Shown here in pieces: positions 10,090-20,591 of a DNA stretch of 64,000 bases. A model generated the notes under the pieces. That model saw only the letters and a program-made list of their open reading frames with translations, had not been told where the DNA came from and searched no databases. Numbering within the stretch: position 1 is the stretch's first letter; each line of letters starts with the position of its first letter. The DNA lies in NCBI GenBank assembly GCA_002803225.1, contig NXFV01001860.1:62001-126000 (forward strand). Direction: 5' to 3'. Position numbers and translations under genes: made by a program. Origin of the DNA: Gamarada debralockiae. Taxonomy: Eukaryota > Ascomycota > Leotiomycetes > Helotiales > Hyphodiscaceae.

Positions 10090-12045
10090 ATGGATTCGCA
10101 GTTTCCGGCAACTCGAGAAGATTTATACCATGTTCAGATGGACATCAAGCATGTCCAAGCTGTACAAATCAATCATTCTGACAGGCTCATGAGGTTAGAG
10201 AAGCGCCAGGCTGATGATGCTGCTCTCAAATCTGTTTGGGGAACGAGCTCTCCCTTCCCCGGCGTCCTAAGTGGCACTCCCCAGCAAGGTTGGTCTCCTT
10301 CAAGCACCCCACACATAAACAGATCACTAACATCTCATGGTACAATAGGTCCCATCCAAAACCCTTCGACCGACGTCTTCGATGACTTCGACGATGAACA
10401 AGGACAGAATCTTCTCGGTAGTCTACAGCTAGAGGCGGATGAGGAACCAGTCAGGCGCGGCGCATCACGAGCAAATAGTGTCCGATTCGATGTCAGTGCG
10501 CTTCAAGGTTCAAATTGGGCTCAAAGCTCTCGAAATTCTGGAGATTTTGGACCCATTCGCCCAAGTAGCGGCTTTGGAAGTCACCCAATGACAGAACGCT
10601 CCTTGTCACACAAATCCGATGGCAGGCACAGCTCGGCGGGTCATTCAGTACACTCCATGCACTCCGTTCCATCTGGTCGAACGAGCAGTCTTGGACTAGA
10701 TACCAACTTCATCATCGGTGGCCAAGCCAATGATTCACCTCTCGATATTCCGGACCCTCCCCCTGGGCTGTTCATTCTAGGCCCAGTCCCTTCCATCATT
10801 CGATGTTGGTTGACTACGAGCTTTTCGCACAGTGCGTTGCTGTACGCAGCGGTTTGTACTGGCTCTCAAAGATCAGTCCTTGATTATTCCCTTACTAGAG
10901 AGCTCGGATTGTTAGATCAAATACAGAAGGACTCTACTGGTCGCCACAGCATCAGGCTCCCTGTCTATCTACCAGAGGCCATCATTACTCAACCGACTTC
11001 AAGGTCGAATAGCCCAGCTCCACAACTCCCTGCTCTCACGGCCGACTTTCAGATCGTCGGTCTTACCCAACGCGCCAGTCCCGATCACAAGAAAGGTATC
11101 CGTGTCTTCCTGGGAAGTGACACTCTTCGTGCACGTAATGCGGACATCTTGTTCACGCAAAACCTCATGACACTCTACGGCGATGACCGAAATAAGCTGT
11201 CTGTCCCCTTCGTGAGACCAGAGGACGAAAATATGTTCAAGAATCTCTGTACTTCGAATATCCCGCCCGAGAAGAACGAATTGAAAGCCACAGCAGCTTC
11301 ACTCCCTCCCACTGAATTCAAGACAAAGGTTGAAGCTACTCCTGACGCCGTCAATACTGCGTTGGCGGCCGAGAATGCTCGGGGAGATCAGCCCAAGACT
11401 TTCGAGCAGGATCAGCATCAGTCAGCACCACAATCGCCTTTTACAAGTACGCCCACCTCGGACATGAATAGCCTCAACCAAGCTCTTGAGGCAAAAGCAG
11501 GTGACATCGGAAATACTTCAGACTCAGAGAAACACCACGCCGCAGACGGTAATGCATCGGGACCCGAGACTTCCGACGCAGCGTGCTCGACCGATCCAAC
11601 CCGTCGTGAGTCTGTAGGCGGAATTTGGGGATCCTGGCGACAAAGCGCATCGAACGGCAGTGAAAACGGCCGAGACAGCGAATCATCAAGCGGATATCAA
11701 AAACCCACAAGAGGAGGACGAAACATGAAAGTTCTCAAGCCTTCAAAATCCATCTCAACAGCATCAACCGCCCCAAACCGTTCCTCATCCGCTGCACGCA
11801 CAAGCGCAGCTTACGAGCCAGCGCCCTCCCGATCATCCGGCGAAACGAGACGAAAGAGTCAGGCAAGTGGGATAGAGAATATACCATTACGATGGGAACC
11901 CAAGAGGATGGGTTCAGCATCCGAGGAACCAAAGGTCCCGAAGACCATCGCGAGCATTCCCCGCTCATCGAATCCGGTGGGTGGAGCTTCTGCTTTTGCT
12001 TGGATGAATAGCAGTAAGCCCAAGACGTCTGCTACTGCAGAGTAA
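10090..12045 (+). CDS. Ser-rich protein with a retropepsin-like central domain lacking the catalytic Asp
   Basis: Intronless, 651 aa. Residues 1-45 are helical and charged (EDLYHVQMDIKHVQ), probably a coiled coil. About 46-220 and 385-651 are Ser/Thr/Pro-rich and likely disordered. Residues 225-385 look globular. This part contains a hydrophobic strand, then VCTGSQRSVLDYSLTRELGL (255-274), a GRHSIRLPVYLPEA loop (284-297), ADFQIVG (318-324) and FLGSDTLRARNADILF (340-355). This order parallels Ddi1-type retropepsins, where DTGxQ.S..., a second strand pair and LGxDxLR... form the active site and dimer core. Here the catalytic Asp is Cys256 (CTGS). That assignment is my inference from motif order; no function is established. 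It is the last intact gene before the decaying zone. Confidence 0.7.
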   Translation: MDSQFPATREDLYHVQMDIKHVQAVQINHSDRLMRLEKRQADDAALKSVWGTSSPFPGVLSGTPQQGWSPSSTPHINRSLTSHGTIGPIQNPSTDVFDDFDDEQGQNLLGSLQLEADEEPVRRGASRANSVRFDVSALQGSNWAQSSRNSGDFGPIRPSSGFGSHPMTERSLSHKSDGRHSSAGHSVHSMHSVPSGRTSSLGLDTNFIIGGQANDSPLDIPDPPPGLFILGPVPSIIRCWLTTSFSHSALLYAAVCTGSQRSVLDYSLTRELGLLDQIQKDSTGRHSIRLPVYLPEAIITQPTSRSNSPAPQLPALTADFQIVGLTQRASPDHKKGIRVFLGSDTLRARNADILFTQNLMTLYGDDRNKLSVPFVRPEDENMFKNLCTSNIPPEKNELKATAASLPPTEFKTKVEATPDAVNTALAAENARGDQPKTFEQDQHQSAPQSPFTSTPTSDMNSLNQALEAKAGDIGNTSDSEKHHAADGNASGPETSDAACSTDPTRRESVGGIWGSWRQSASNGSENGRDSESSSGYQKPTRGGRNMKVLKPSKSISTASTAPNRSSSAARTSAAYEPAPSRSSGETRRKSQASGIENIPLRWEPKRMGSASEEPKVPKTIASIPRSSNPVGGASAFAWMNSSKPKTSATAE

Positions 12046-12470
12046 GATATCTAGACACATTTGCTTGGAGGAAGCAGGCGACGCAGGCTGCTTTTGATTT
12101 TGGCCACGGCGAAATGCTGTAGACTAGCTTCTCCACACGAATAATGTAAAATCATTCAAATCAGACCCTGGTACAGGGGACCAGGTTATTGGTATTCCGG
12201 CGATCTTCCTTCGACGACTCAATAGAAGAAGTTTGTTGACAGTCCAGTGACCGGTTCAGTTTCGGGACCAATCAGTCATGCATACTGTAAGTGGACAAAA
12301 GCGCGAGCTCCCTTTGATCGCTTCGTCTAGCACATATAAGCACAATCACGGGGTGTAAGCACTCTCGTGGGTAAGTACTACAAGTACTTTGTACCTAATG
12401 CATGGTGAGATCAACGTGTTCATTCACCCTGAATTTCAAGATATCTTCAGTACTTTCTTCCCTCTACAAG
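12046..12470. other. intergenic, upstream of P450 relic
   Basis: About 425 bp. A TATA-like CACATATAAG lies near 12330, and a short palindrome AAGTACT..AGTACTT near 12373-12388. No coding signal. Confidence 0.35.
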
Positions 12471-14187
12471 ATGGAGACGGACGTCCTAGCGCAGGCTTCG
12501 TTATATTGGATATTTGCTTTCGCTGTTTCTCTCCTTATCTTGGAACCGTTCAACCTTTTGGGGAGACCGAAGAGTGACATTCCCCGTATTGGCCCGCCGC
12601 CGGGAGAACCTCCTGGTGAAGATAGGGGGTTCATTAAGAATGGTATCAAGTATGTGCAAGAAGGTTACGAAAGGTCCGTCCCTTCTCCCCCAAAAACTCG
12701 AAGCCCCTTCTCTACCACCTACCTCAATCTCTATATTGAATTGTTGGACTGATCGGGAGTAGTATAAAGACGGTGTCTACATCATATGGACGCACGAAAT
12801 GGACAGGATCATCATAGGCCCGAAATTCATGGCCGAGTTGAACAAATTGCCTCGGTCAATGCTAAGATTGACGACGAGTGTGAGGTTTGCATATACGGGC
12901 ATGGATGTCTGTGAGGAGAATAATTTGCAGCATGAGGTTTGTGCTGGACAGTTGGCTAAGAATGTTGGTATATGAAAGTTGAGATTTTCTCGCGTTCTTG
13001 TTCCTAATGTTTTCAGGAAATCTAGCTCAGCCGGCTTACAATAAAATTCTCTTCGCTCTGAAGGAGAAGCTGAAACGAATCAAGCCCAATGATGGTATGT
13101 TACCGTCTCCCAATGCATCCCTGCCTATTTAACACGTCCTACAGATGGCACATACTCCTTATAACTATTCTCTACAGTAGTGGAGCTCATCTCAAGCGCC
13201 ACCTCCCGCGCCTTCGTCAGGCCCTCACTCTGTCGCAACCCCGAATGGCTCTCCACCGCTACCTCCTACACATTAACCGCCAACAAAGCCGGCGAGGAAA
13301 TTAACAACTATCCTCGCATCTTCTGGCCCATTGTGTCCCGCTACCTGAAGTCCTACGGTCAAGTGCAAGCACAGTTCCGCAATGCTCGGAGACTACTTTT
13401 GCCTCTCATTAAACTGCGCAGGAAAGCCAAGAACAGCAATAATCAGAGCGATAATAATGACATGTTGCAATGGTTAATTGACTCGGCGAAGGGTAAGGAT
13501 GGGAGCCCCGAGAGGTTGGTGAGGAGAATGCTGTTTTTGAATCTGGCGGCGAACGTACGACGGCTTTGACTGCAACGAATGTTCTGCTCGATCTGTGTGC
13601 GCGACCGGATTGTATGGTGTTATTTGAGGGAGGAGATGGAGGAAGCTTTGGAGAGGGATGGGGGATTAATGCTTCCACTTTGAACAGCCTCAAGCTAACG
13701 GATAGTTTTATGAGAGAATCGCGGCGCTTGGATACTTTGGGTCTCTCTACGTTACCCTACTTTCTCCTTGTTCGAACCTCTTGAGCTGATGTATATTTGG
13801 GGCAATAGTAATGTTCCAGCGCCAACTCACAATCCCGTTCACGCTCTCCACCGGCACCGTCCTCCCGGCAAACTCCTACCTCAGCGTAGCATACTACCCC
13901 TTGTCGCGGGACCCATCCATCTACCCTTCCCCTGAAACCTTCAATCCCCATCGTTCTCCGATCTTCGCCAACAGCCAGGCTATGAGGATAAACATCAGTT
14001 TACATCTGTGGAAAAAGATGATCCCATGTGGACGTTTGGAAAGTTCGCGTGTCCGGGACGCCAGTGGGCGAGTTCGCAGATTGAATTGTTGCTCATGGTA
14101 TTGTTGCTGGGGTTTGAGATTGGGTTTCCCGAGGAGCAGAGGGAATGTCCGGAGAATATAGTGATCCGGGGGGAAGTGTGTTCCTAG
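12471..14187 (+). pseudogene. cytochrome P450, broken by frameshifts
   Basis: All main parts of a fungal microsomal P450 are present but in different frames. N-terminal anchor METDVLAQASLYWIFAFAVS is followed by a Pro-rich hinge, then YKDGVYIIWTHEMDR, PKFMAELNKLPRSML and NLAQPAYNKILFALK, joined by plausible introns. Next come EWLSTATSYTLTANKAGEEI and YPRIFWPIVSRYL. The I-helix part changes frame near 13560. A second change occurs near 13615 (YLREEMEEALERDGG is in another frame from the preceding LLDLCARPDC), and a third near 13675, before LNSLKLTDSFMRESRR. After FNPHR the frame changes again near 13950, and FGKFACPGRQWA (heme Cys) lies in that new frame. The tail ends at 14185-14187. The first intron junction near 12675 also fails to keep frame. 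The architecture is similar to fungal CYP68/CYP503-type enzymes, by general resemblance only. Confidence 0.85.
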
Positions 14188-14840
14188 TATGACGCAGAAA
14201 ATAGTGGTGAGACGGAGAGTAAAGGGGTGAGAAGCCTGAGATAGGTGTATTTCTCCATTTGGCTGTTGAAGAAGTGAAAGATGCGAGCTTTGAATTTTGA
14301 AAGGAAATGACACTTCCGACATTGAGAGAACATCCTGGGTATGGGAGGAGGTGCAGTCCCAGCTTTGTACTTTTACCTTCTCAACTGCCATAACATCTAC
14401 CTGAGTAGGTTTCATCTCAGCTCCTCAAATAGCAGCTTTATTTGGCCATGAGAGGATTTCATGATGATAAAATCCCCTTTCACTTTTAGAGACACCTCTA
14501 GTCGATTTCGGGAATAGCTTGGAGGCAATCCAGAACGGGCTTGTTTATTTCCCCACACTACCCCACAATTTGGGGTAGCTCGGCTGCCGCTCACCCGGGA
14601 TTCATCCCACAGCCGACTACTTCTATCATCCTTCAAAATTTTAGAATTTGGGGGGTTCCTTTTCTTTCAACATTTGGAGTTTTATAAGCCTAGTTAGGAA
14701 GTTACAAGTGCTACGAAGTTGTATCACCTCTCGTAACGGTGGACAGAGATGGCAAGCGCCAATCACACCGCTTTCCAAACCGCATTCGGAACTACTACTT
14801 TCCTATATCGGAAGAAAACGAAATCCTTCACTCCAATAAT
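14188..14840. other. intergenic between gene relics
   Basis: About 650 bp with no frame that resembles a protein family; nothing recognised apart from short homopolymer-rich tracts. Confidence 0.35.
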
Positions 14841-15071
14841 TTTGACAGTGTTCTCATTAGGATGGCGCACTTCGAGTCGGAAACGTTGACAAAGCCGACA
14901 CATTTCAATTTCGCTCACGATGTGGTCGATTACTTGGCTTCCGAATCCGACAGCAGGCAAGCCATGTTCTGGATTTCGGAAGACTACGAGACGGAGCGGT
15001 CTTTGAGTTACAATTTCGTCGGTATTACAATCTGCAATGTAACCTTCAGATACTTGTCTTCCAATGAGTGA
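14841..15071 (+). pseudogene. fragment of an acyl-CoA synthetase N-terminus (AMP-binding family)
   Basis: A short open stretch contains FNFAHDVVDYLASESDS followed by RQAMFWISEDYETERSLSY. This resembles the opening of medium-chain acyl-CoA synthetases (ACSM type), which read FNFA.DV.D followed by a WW/FW..D...E...SY segment. The AMP-binding P-loop and all later domains are missing: the frame stops at 15071 and the next 200 bp show no continuation. I read it as a truncated relic. The match is by pattern only, so another origin is possible. Confidence 0.4.
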
Positions 15072-15355
15072 GGATACAGCAGCCTGTGCTCTTGACCTGG
15101 AGAGTCGCCAGCAGGGACTGAATATTTTTAACGATTCATCAGATCATGCCATCAAATGGTATTAAATGTACACCAAGGACCAATCGCAGCCAGCGCTGAC
15201 TTGCTTGATTACTAGAACTGTTAGCCTATTGACCACTCAAATCCTGTCTCCATAAATTCCCCATAACGTTTGGGAAGCCAGTTCTTTGACCTATTCCAAC
15301 TCAAAGACTGGTGCTCCCTCCTCATTTGCCGTAGGGTAGACGATTTCAGTGCATG

Positions 15356-15487
15356 CTGAAGAATCGAGCTTCGGCTTTCTAGTCCTCGCTTCCTTGGAGC
15401 GATTTGTGGGCAATGGTACACGTGGAGAATCGGCCCTCGGCTCTATAGGCCACGCTTCGTTAAAGTGATTGACGGGCAATGGTATAC
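15356..15487 (-). repeat. 66-bp imperfect tandem duplication in coding DNA
   Basis: Two adjacent 66-bp units, 15356-15421 and 15422-15487, align base for base without gaps (shared cores include CAATGGTA near each right end and GAATCG near each left end). On the minus strand one frame reads them as two 22-residue repeats (SIPLPVNHFNEAWPIEPRADS and VPLPTNRSKEARTRKPKLDSS). The conserved 22-aa periodicity suggests that this frame, not the one continuing from the upstream gene, was the coding one. Confidence 0.8.
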
Positions 15488-17331
15488 TGTATGTATACAG
15501 CGGAGGAGGTAGGGGCGCCCAGGGGGGGGAGTCCATGGAGGAGACAAGTACCATCCGGGAGGTGGAAGGGGTGGCCGCATTGGTAATGATCTTGTGCGCT
15601 TTCTTGGTTTAGGGTGGTTTTTGAAGCCCAAGAAGGAGCTCCAGCTTAGCTTGGAACTAGATGTTGAATTGGACTTTGTGCTAGAACTGGAGACCGACTT
15701 AGACCTCGACTTTGGACGTGATCTGTTGCTCGATGTGTGCCTTTGGACTACGATCTTAGACGGAGGTTGAGGAGAATATGATCGCGACGTGATATGGGGT
15801 GATAAATCAGCTTCCTGAGATGGGCTCGTTGGTGTTGAGAGCTCAGGTAGCGGTCTAATCTTCATCGTGATAGCGACATCCGGCTCAACGAAGGTCTGCC
15901 AAAGTTGTGGGATGATGACAGCGCCGTCCGAGTTAATCAAGTCGTATTCGCCCTTCGTCACATTGTCCCCGAGACCTTCGGTATTCATCAAAGCTTGTTC
16001 CATTAGATATTTCATTCGCTTGGGAGCAAGATTAGCCTTGAAGTCTGGTGGGGTTGACTGGGTCCAACTTACATCCCACGTGGTTACTAGGTAGTATGGA
16101 AACGAGTATTTCTTCTCGCTTGGATCTTGTAAAGTGATACTCTTCTTCTCTCTTTAAGGGTTAGTGCTGAAAAGGCTTCCGTGCGGGCTTTTACAAGATC
16201 TTCCTGGTCCAATGGGTCTTCACCCTCTTCAACGAAGCTCCTGTCTACCATGGATAGAAACTCGGCCACGCTGAGTTGGGGCCTTTCGGAAGGCTTTTGA
16301 GCTATGTCTTCGGCCCTAGATTCTGTCATAGGAGAAACGGCTCTGACTCCTTCCTCGGCATCAAAATTTTCTATGTCAGATAGCTCGTCGAGATCAGATT
16401 CGTCGCTGCCCTTCGCTGCCGTACTTCCGAGATCGATGGCTTGCCGAAGCTGCTCCTCCAAATAGGTAATCCTCTGAGCCATCTCCGACATGTTCTGATA
16501 TTCGAAGGTGTGACTTTGAGCGTATATCCTTTTGATCGAAGAGGTTGCTACGGTTGCCGTCTCTGGCAACTCCACTATCTCTGCCACTTCTTCATCATTG
16601 GCATAACTGTCGAATAAAAGCCGGGATCTGTTGATGTCATCGTCGAATACACCTCTGTCACACAGTTCCTTCACATAATCTTGAATAAGGTCTTTGTGGG
16701 TAGAAATAGTCTTGCTTTTATATCCGGATTCGATCAAGTTGTGTCGGAAGGTTCGCCACCAAGCTATGTCGTCGTGCGAATAGTTTGTAAACACAGAGCC
16801 TTCTTGCGTCGGGCTCGGCTTCGCTAGAAGGAGATTGATGGACTCTCTGATTCCTTTCGTTTCACCTCTCTGACGATCAATCTTTCTCTCTATGCGACCT
16901 TGAGAGCCCTGGGATATCAAGTGAAGCGAGATTGAAATGGCTCTGGTATAGGTCGCAATCTTCTGACGTATTTCCGATACGTCCTTGACGGCGCCATTCC
17001 CGAAGCGAACCCTATCCCAGAGCTGTGTTGAGCTTCGTTGATCCTCGGTGAGAGAATTGTATTTCACCAAGATGGCGTTTATACGCTGCAAGTGTCGCTT
17101 ACAGCCTCCAATATGGTCTTGGAGCTCCTTCCGGCGGCTGCCTTTGGCCTGGTGTATCAGAGAATCAGGGTTCTCAACCTCCGACTGTAGGTGTTCTAGG
17201 ACTTTGCAGAGACTGTACATCTCCCTAGTCAAATCGTCGTGTTCAGTACATGCTTTTTTGGCACCATCGTACGTAAACCACGCAAGTTGGATCAGAGCGA
17301 GTCCATCGGAAATAGTGTATCCGAACGACAT
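15443..17331 (-). pseudogene. fungal STAND-type N-terminal domain protein with ubiquitin-like domain, frameshifted
   Basis: The N-terminus MSFGYTISDGLALIQLAW followed by AKKACTEHDDLTREMYSL, then a helical bundle up to about residue 160, matches the conserved N-terminal domain that in many Pezizomycotina precedes STAND or signalling modules. An acidic middle follows. The next conserved block is ITLQDPSEKKYSFPYYLVTTWD, then after an intron (about 16072 to 16022) RMKYLMEQALMN and GEYDLINSDGAVIIPQLWQT. This is the fungal ubiquitin-like domain with its V.PD..I.M end. The ubiquitin-like block lies one frame off the long N-terminal frame; the shift falls in a purine repeat near 16145-16155. The Ser/Arg/Pro-rich tail then meets a run of eight G (15522-15529, + strand) where frame is lost again. 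It could be a true pseudogene or indel errors in the assembly. A ligand-sensing or heterokaryon role is only inferred. Confidence 0.65.
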
Positions 17332-18104
17332 TCTGAGGTTCTTGAAATGGGCTGCGCAAGGGAACAAGAGAGTATCTGAGTACGCAAATCAAGCAATAGA
17401 TATCTTGCCAAAAATCTCTAGATCCTGGAATAATTCCAGGAGATCTGGGTAGTAGTTCAATGAAAGCAGGGATATATTAGCTCTGAAGAGAAGAGAATAT
17501 GACCGTGATGAACTGAAAATCAGAACAGAGCAGAGTGGTGAAGAAGAGGGGCCCGAGTGCAAATTCCAGGAAAAACAAGAAAATAGGTTCCTAGTACCGG
17601 GGCGTTTGTGAATTGAATGGTAATTAGGATTTCGCCTCATTCGTCTTGAGGTGCATCTCAATGCACAGGAAACCAATCATGTACCAGCGCAGCCCGCACG
17701 ATTTGATATGTCGCCAATAAACACAATGAGACCAATCATTTCTTTCGATCTCATGAGATGACTTTCTCTATCAATTGGCTGAAAGACGATTCGTTCAATC
17801 CGCAACTTTGTCCTTGATGACACGGGCTTCTATGGTGTATGTCATATGAAAATATATTGTCGTACCAAAATTAGCCTGCAGAATCATGATTTTAAGCTCC
17901 CACGTTATTGATACGGCTCCGGTCTGGCGGACCTCCGTCGATAAATGATCACGTGGCTAGCTATCACCTGATGACGCTAGGCCTACACCTTCCCAGCCCT
18001 CTCTCTTTCCCCTCTCTCTTTTTCTTCTTTAGCTTTAGATTGTTGTGTATAGGTCTACCAATACAGCAGGTTTAACCATTCGCGCAGTTTCCCTGTTCCA
18101 TTAT
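17332..18104. other. intergenic, upstream of HET relic
   Basis: About 770 bp. No intact gene seen. A pyrimidine-rich CTCTCTTTCCCCTCTCTC tract lies near 18000, which could be the leader of the old HET gene. Confidence 0.35.
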
Positions 18105-18650
18105 TGACTGAGCCGCTACGCCCATCACCGAAAATCTGAGCTAAGCCCTGCTATACTTCGATATAAAGAGAAGCCACGAGTTCTTTGGATTGACGCTATA
18201 TGCGTCAACATGAATAACTTATATGAACGAAACTATCAGGTACACCACATGAAAGGTCTTTTTCAGATGGCAAAGCGTGTTCTAATATAGCCTGGCCCTG
18301 GAACTCAAGATAGCGCTTTGGCTTTGCAGGCATTGGACACAATCAGCTCGAAGATAGTCATCGATTGGGCCGCCAGTACTGTCAAGGCCGTATCAAACGG
18401 CGCACAGGACTAGATAGACCGTGCGTCGTTTATGCCTTTCGATACGGTGACTTTACGTGCTATTCTCCATTTACTGCAACGTCCATGGTTTGATAGAGTT
18501 TGGGTGTGACAGGAGGTCCGCTCAGCCAACGATAGTCAATTGTGATATCGGGCCATGATCCTATTCTCCTGGAACGTTTCCGAAACGCAATTTGGTATCT
18601 GGTCTGGAAAAGAGCCTACGACCTAGGAGACGGCTATTCTCTGATGAGGG
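18105..18650 (+). pseudogene. HET (heterokaryon incompatibility) domain relic
   Basis: Reading the + strand gives PITENLS, a stop, then ALLYF, a frame change, KEKPRVLWIDAICVN, then ERNYQVHHMKGLFQMAKRV. A TAG follows at the place of the expected Trp of the WLG motif. LLQRPWFDRVWV is followed by TGA where Trp is expected, then QEVRSANDSQ. After another frame change come GHDPILLERFRNAIW and RAYDLGDGYSLMR. The block order is exactly that of the HET domain (LWIDAIC.NQ...ER..QV..M..IY..A, then RPWF.RvW..QE). At least three stops and two frameshifts make it non-functional. Stops at Trp codons are G-to-A changes, consistent with RIP or ordinary decay. No full-length HET gene remains here. Confidence 0.85.
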
Positions 18651-18897
18651 TGCGCCTCCTTAATATGCTTGATGGTAGATAACGTTTCGTCCACATCTCT
18701 ATGTCAGAAACCTAGTAGTAATAATTCATTTGAAGAAAGAGATACACATAGAGATTTAATAATACATGAAATTAAGTTAAGACTCATCCCGAGCTAGCCT
18801 CTCCTCCAAAGAGTGGGTGGGAGATTTAGCCTTTACTTGACCATATCTAAGCAAGGAACCAGACACAACGAGTGCTTTTGAATAGTATGTAAGCCTG
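18651..18897. other. spacer between HET relic and RCC1 3' end
   Basis: About 250 bp, A/T-rich, no gene seen; likely holds the RCC1 3' UTR. Confidence 0.35.
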
Positions 18898-20591
18898 TCA
18901 AGTCTCGGCGGGACCTGCAAGTACAGAGAATTGTCCTCCACAACCTACGTAAGTAAGCTTCTTGTCCTTGACTTCGCCCTGACTTAGCAAAGTGGCCTCC
19001 ATCACGGTGTCTTCCGTCCCCTGACCAGTTCGATAATTAACAGAAAAGCCCCAAGAATATGCTTTTCCTTCCAAAGTAATAGCAAACGAATCATCCATTG
19101 CAGCAGCAACCGAAACTGCGTGAATGCTTGGGATTACAGTAGGTTTGAGAATCCGTGGCTTGCCGCGATCGTCGAATATAAGTTTATTTTTCGGCTGATC
19201 ATGCAGCTTGATGCCTGCTTGACCATCGTCGCAACGGCCCCATATCAACAACTTATTATCCTCGGTACAAGCAATCGAGTGATGTTCGCCACCTTGAATT
19301 TCTCGGATCTTATAAGGGCGAAGAGCTTCGACTATACCTGGCGTCAGGATAGTTGCATCGCCTTTTCCAACCCCATCTAGAAGTCCTGTCTGGCCAAAAT
19401 TATTCGATCCCCAAGCGTATAGTAGGCCGCCCTCGTCAACGGCGAAGCAATGATACGCGCCACATGCAATTTGCTTTATTTTTGACAGTGCAACTCGGAA
19501 AGGAGTAAGAGCTCCAAACCGAGTTCGCTCCACAATGCGACGACCAAGCTGGTTCTGTTCTCCTGCTCCCCACGCGAAAACCTTTCCTTTATTATCGAGA
19601 GCTAGCATATGATTGTTTCCCGCAGCAAGGGATACAATCTTCGTCAAGAGAGGTATGGGCACAGGCTTTCGCTGTAATTTCTTCTCCGGATTTTTCGTCT
19701 TCTCGCTTTCGATGGCGTCCTTCGTAGAGAAGCCCAAAATCCCATCATTTGCCTATGATTTTTAGCAGAGTATACGACAGCCTCGAATGTTAAATTTACG
19801 CGAAATGTTCCCCAACCATAGACTAAACCTTCACTTGTAAGCGCAAAACTGGCGCTATCTGAAGCAACAACTCGGACGAAGGTTGGGATAACCTTGCCGA
19901 AATTTTCCCTGGGTATGGCGATAGGTGTGCTTTCCTTCGGGTTCAAGTCACCCTCATCGTCAGAATCCTCTGAGTTTGATTCTTGGTCAATATCTCTTGT
20001 CGATGCCTCCCAAGTTGTATCTCGACCAAGTGCGCCGTTATCATTAACGCCCCACGTCACAATCTTCTGATAATGAGTGAGAGAGACGCAGTGCATACCT
20101 CCAGCGGCAATCTGAACTACTCCGACAGTGGTGGCATCGAGAAGCCTATTGCGGCGAGGGTGTTTGACGTGTGTAGGCTTCTTTCCCTCAATAGGCTTCG
20201 GGCCTAACCCGAGTTCACCAGACTCGCCTTCCCCGCATACATAGATGTCAAGCTTCTCTGTCGGAGGAGTATTGAGTGCTGCAGCCTTCAATCTTTTCAC
20301 ATGCTTCGAAATAGATTCATCGAGTCCTTGGCGTTTCTTATTTGGTGCAGATTTTACGATTACGGATTTTGAAGTCGCGGGTTTTGAGGCCGTAGGTTTT
20401 GAAACTTGAGAAAAGTCAGCATTCATGCTAGTAATTAGTTTGCTGTATGTGCGTGGGCAATGACAAGTAACCGGAGTGGAGTCTTTCTTGACCGGCGCCT
20501 TTGGTGCTGGCTTCTTGGTGGTTCTGGCAGCGGGCGTGGATTTAGTGGTAACCTTTTTCTCGACTCTTGCTTCACGAACAGAACGTGACAT
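18898..20591 (-). CDS. RCC1-type Ran guanine nucleotide exchange factor
   Basis: Chromatin-bound RCC1/Pim1/Srm1 homologue, 548 aa, that loads GTP on Ran and so sets nucleocytoplasmic transport and mitotic timing. Exons: 20591-19800 and 19752-18898. The Lys/Ala/Pro-rich N-tail (about 100 residues, basic) would bind DNA or histones and carry an NLS. The seven-bladed propeller follows with clear RCC1 signatures: GEGESGELGLG, AAGGMHCVSLT, WGVNDNGALGRD, VFAWGAGEQNQLGRR, IACGAYHCFAV, YAWGSNNFGQTG and GGEHHSIACTEDNKLLIWGRCDDGQAG. An acidic insert (ESNSEDSDDEGD) lies in an early blade. A second intron in the N-tail near 20410-20480 is conceivable but would break frame, so I keep it exonic. The two MITE-like elements sit directly upstream of its start. 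Confidence 0.93.

Noticed and set aside
15867..16094. Small + strand frame inside the STAND-like gene
   Set aside because: Antisense of the ubiquitin-like domain; no independent support.
20410..20480. Possible intron in the RCC1 N-tail
   Set aside because: GT..AG borders exist but removing the 67 nt breaks the frame, while the unspliced sequence stays open.
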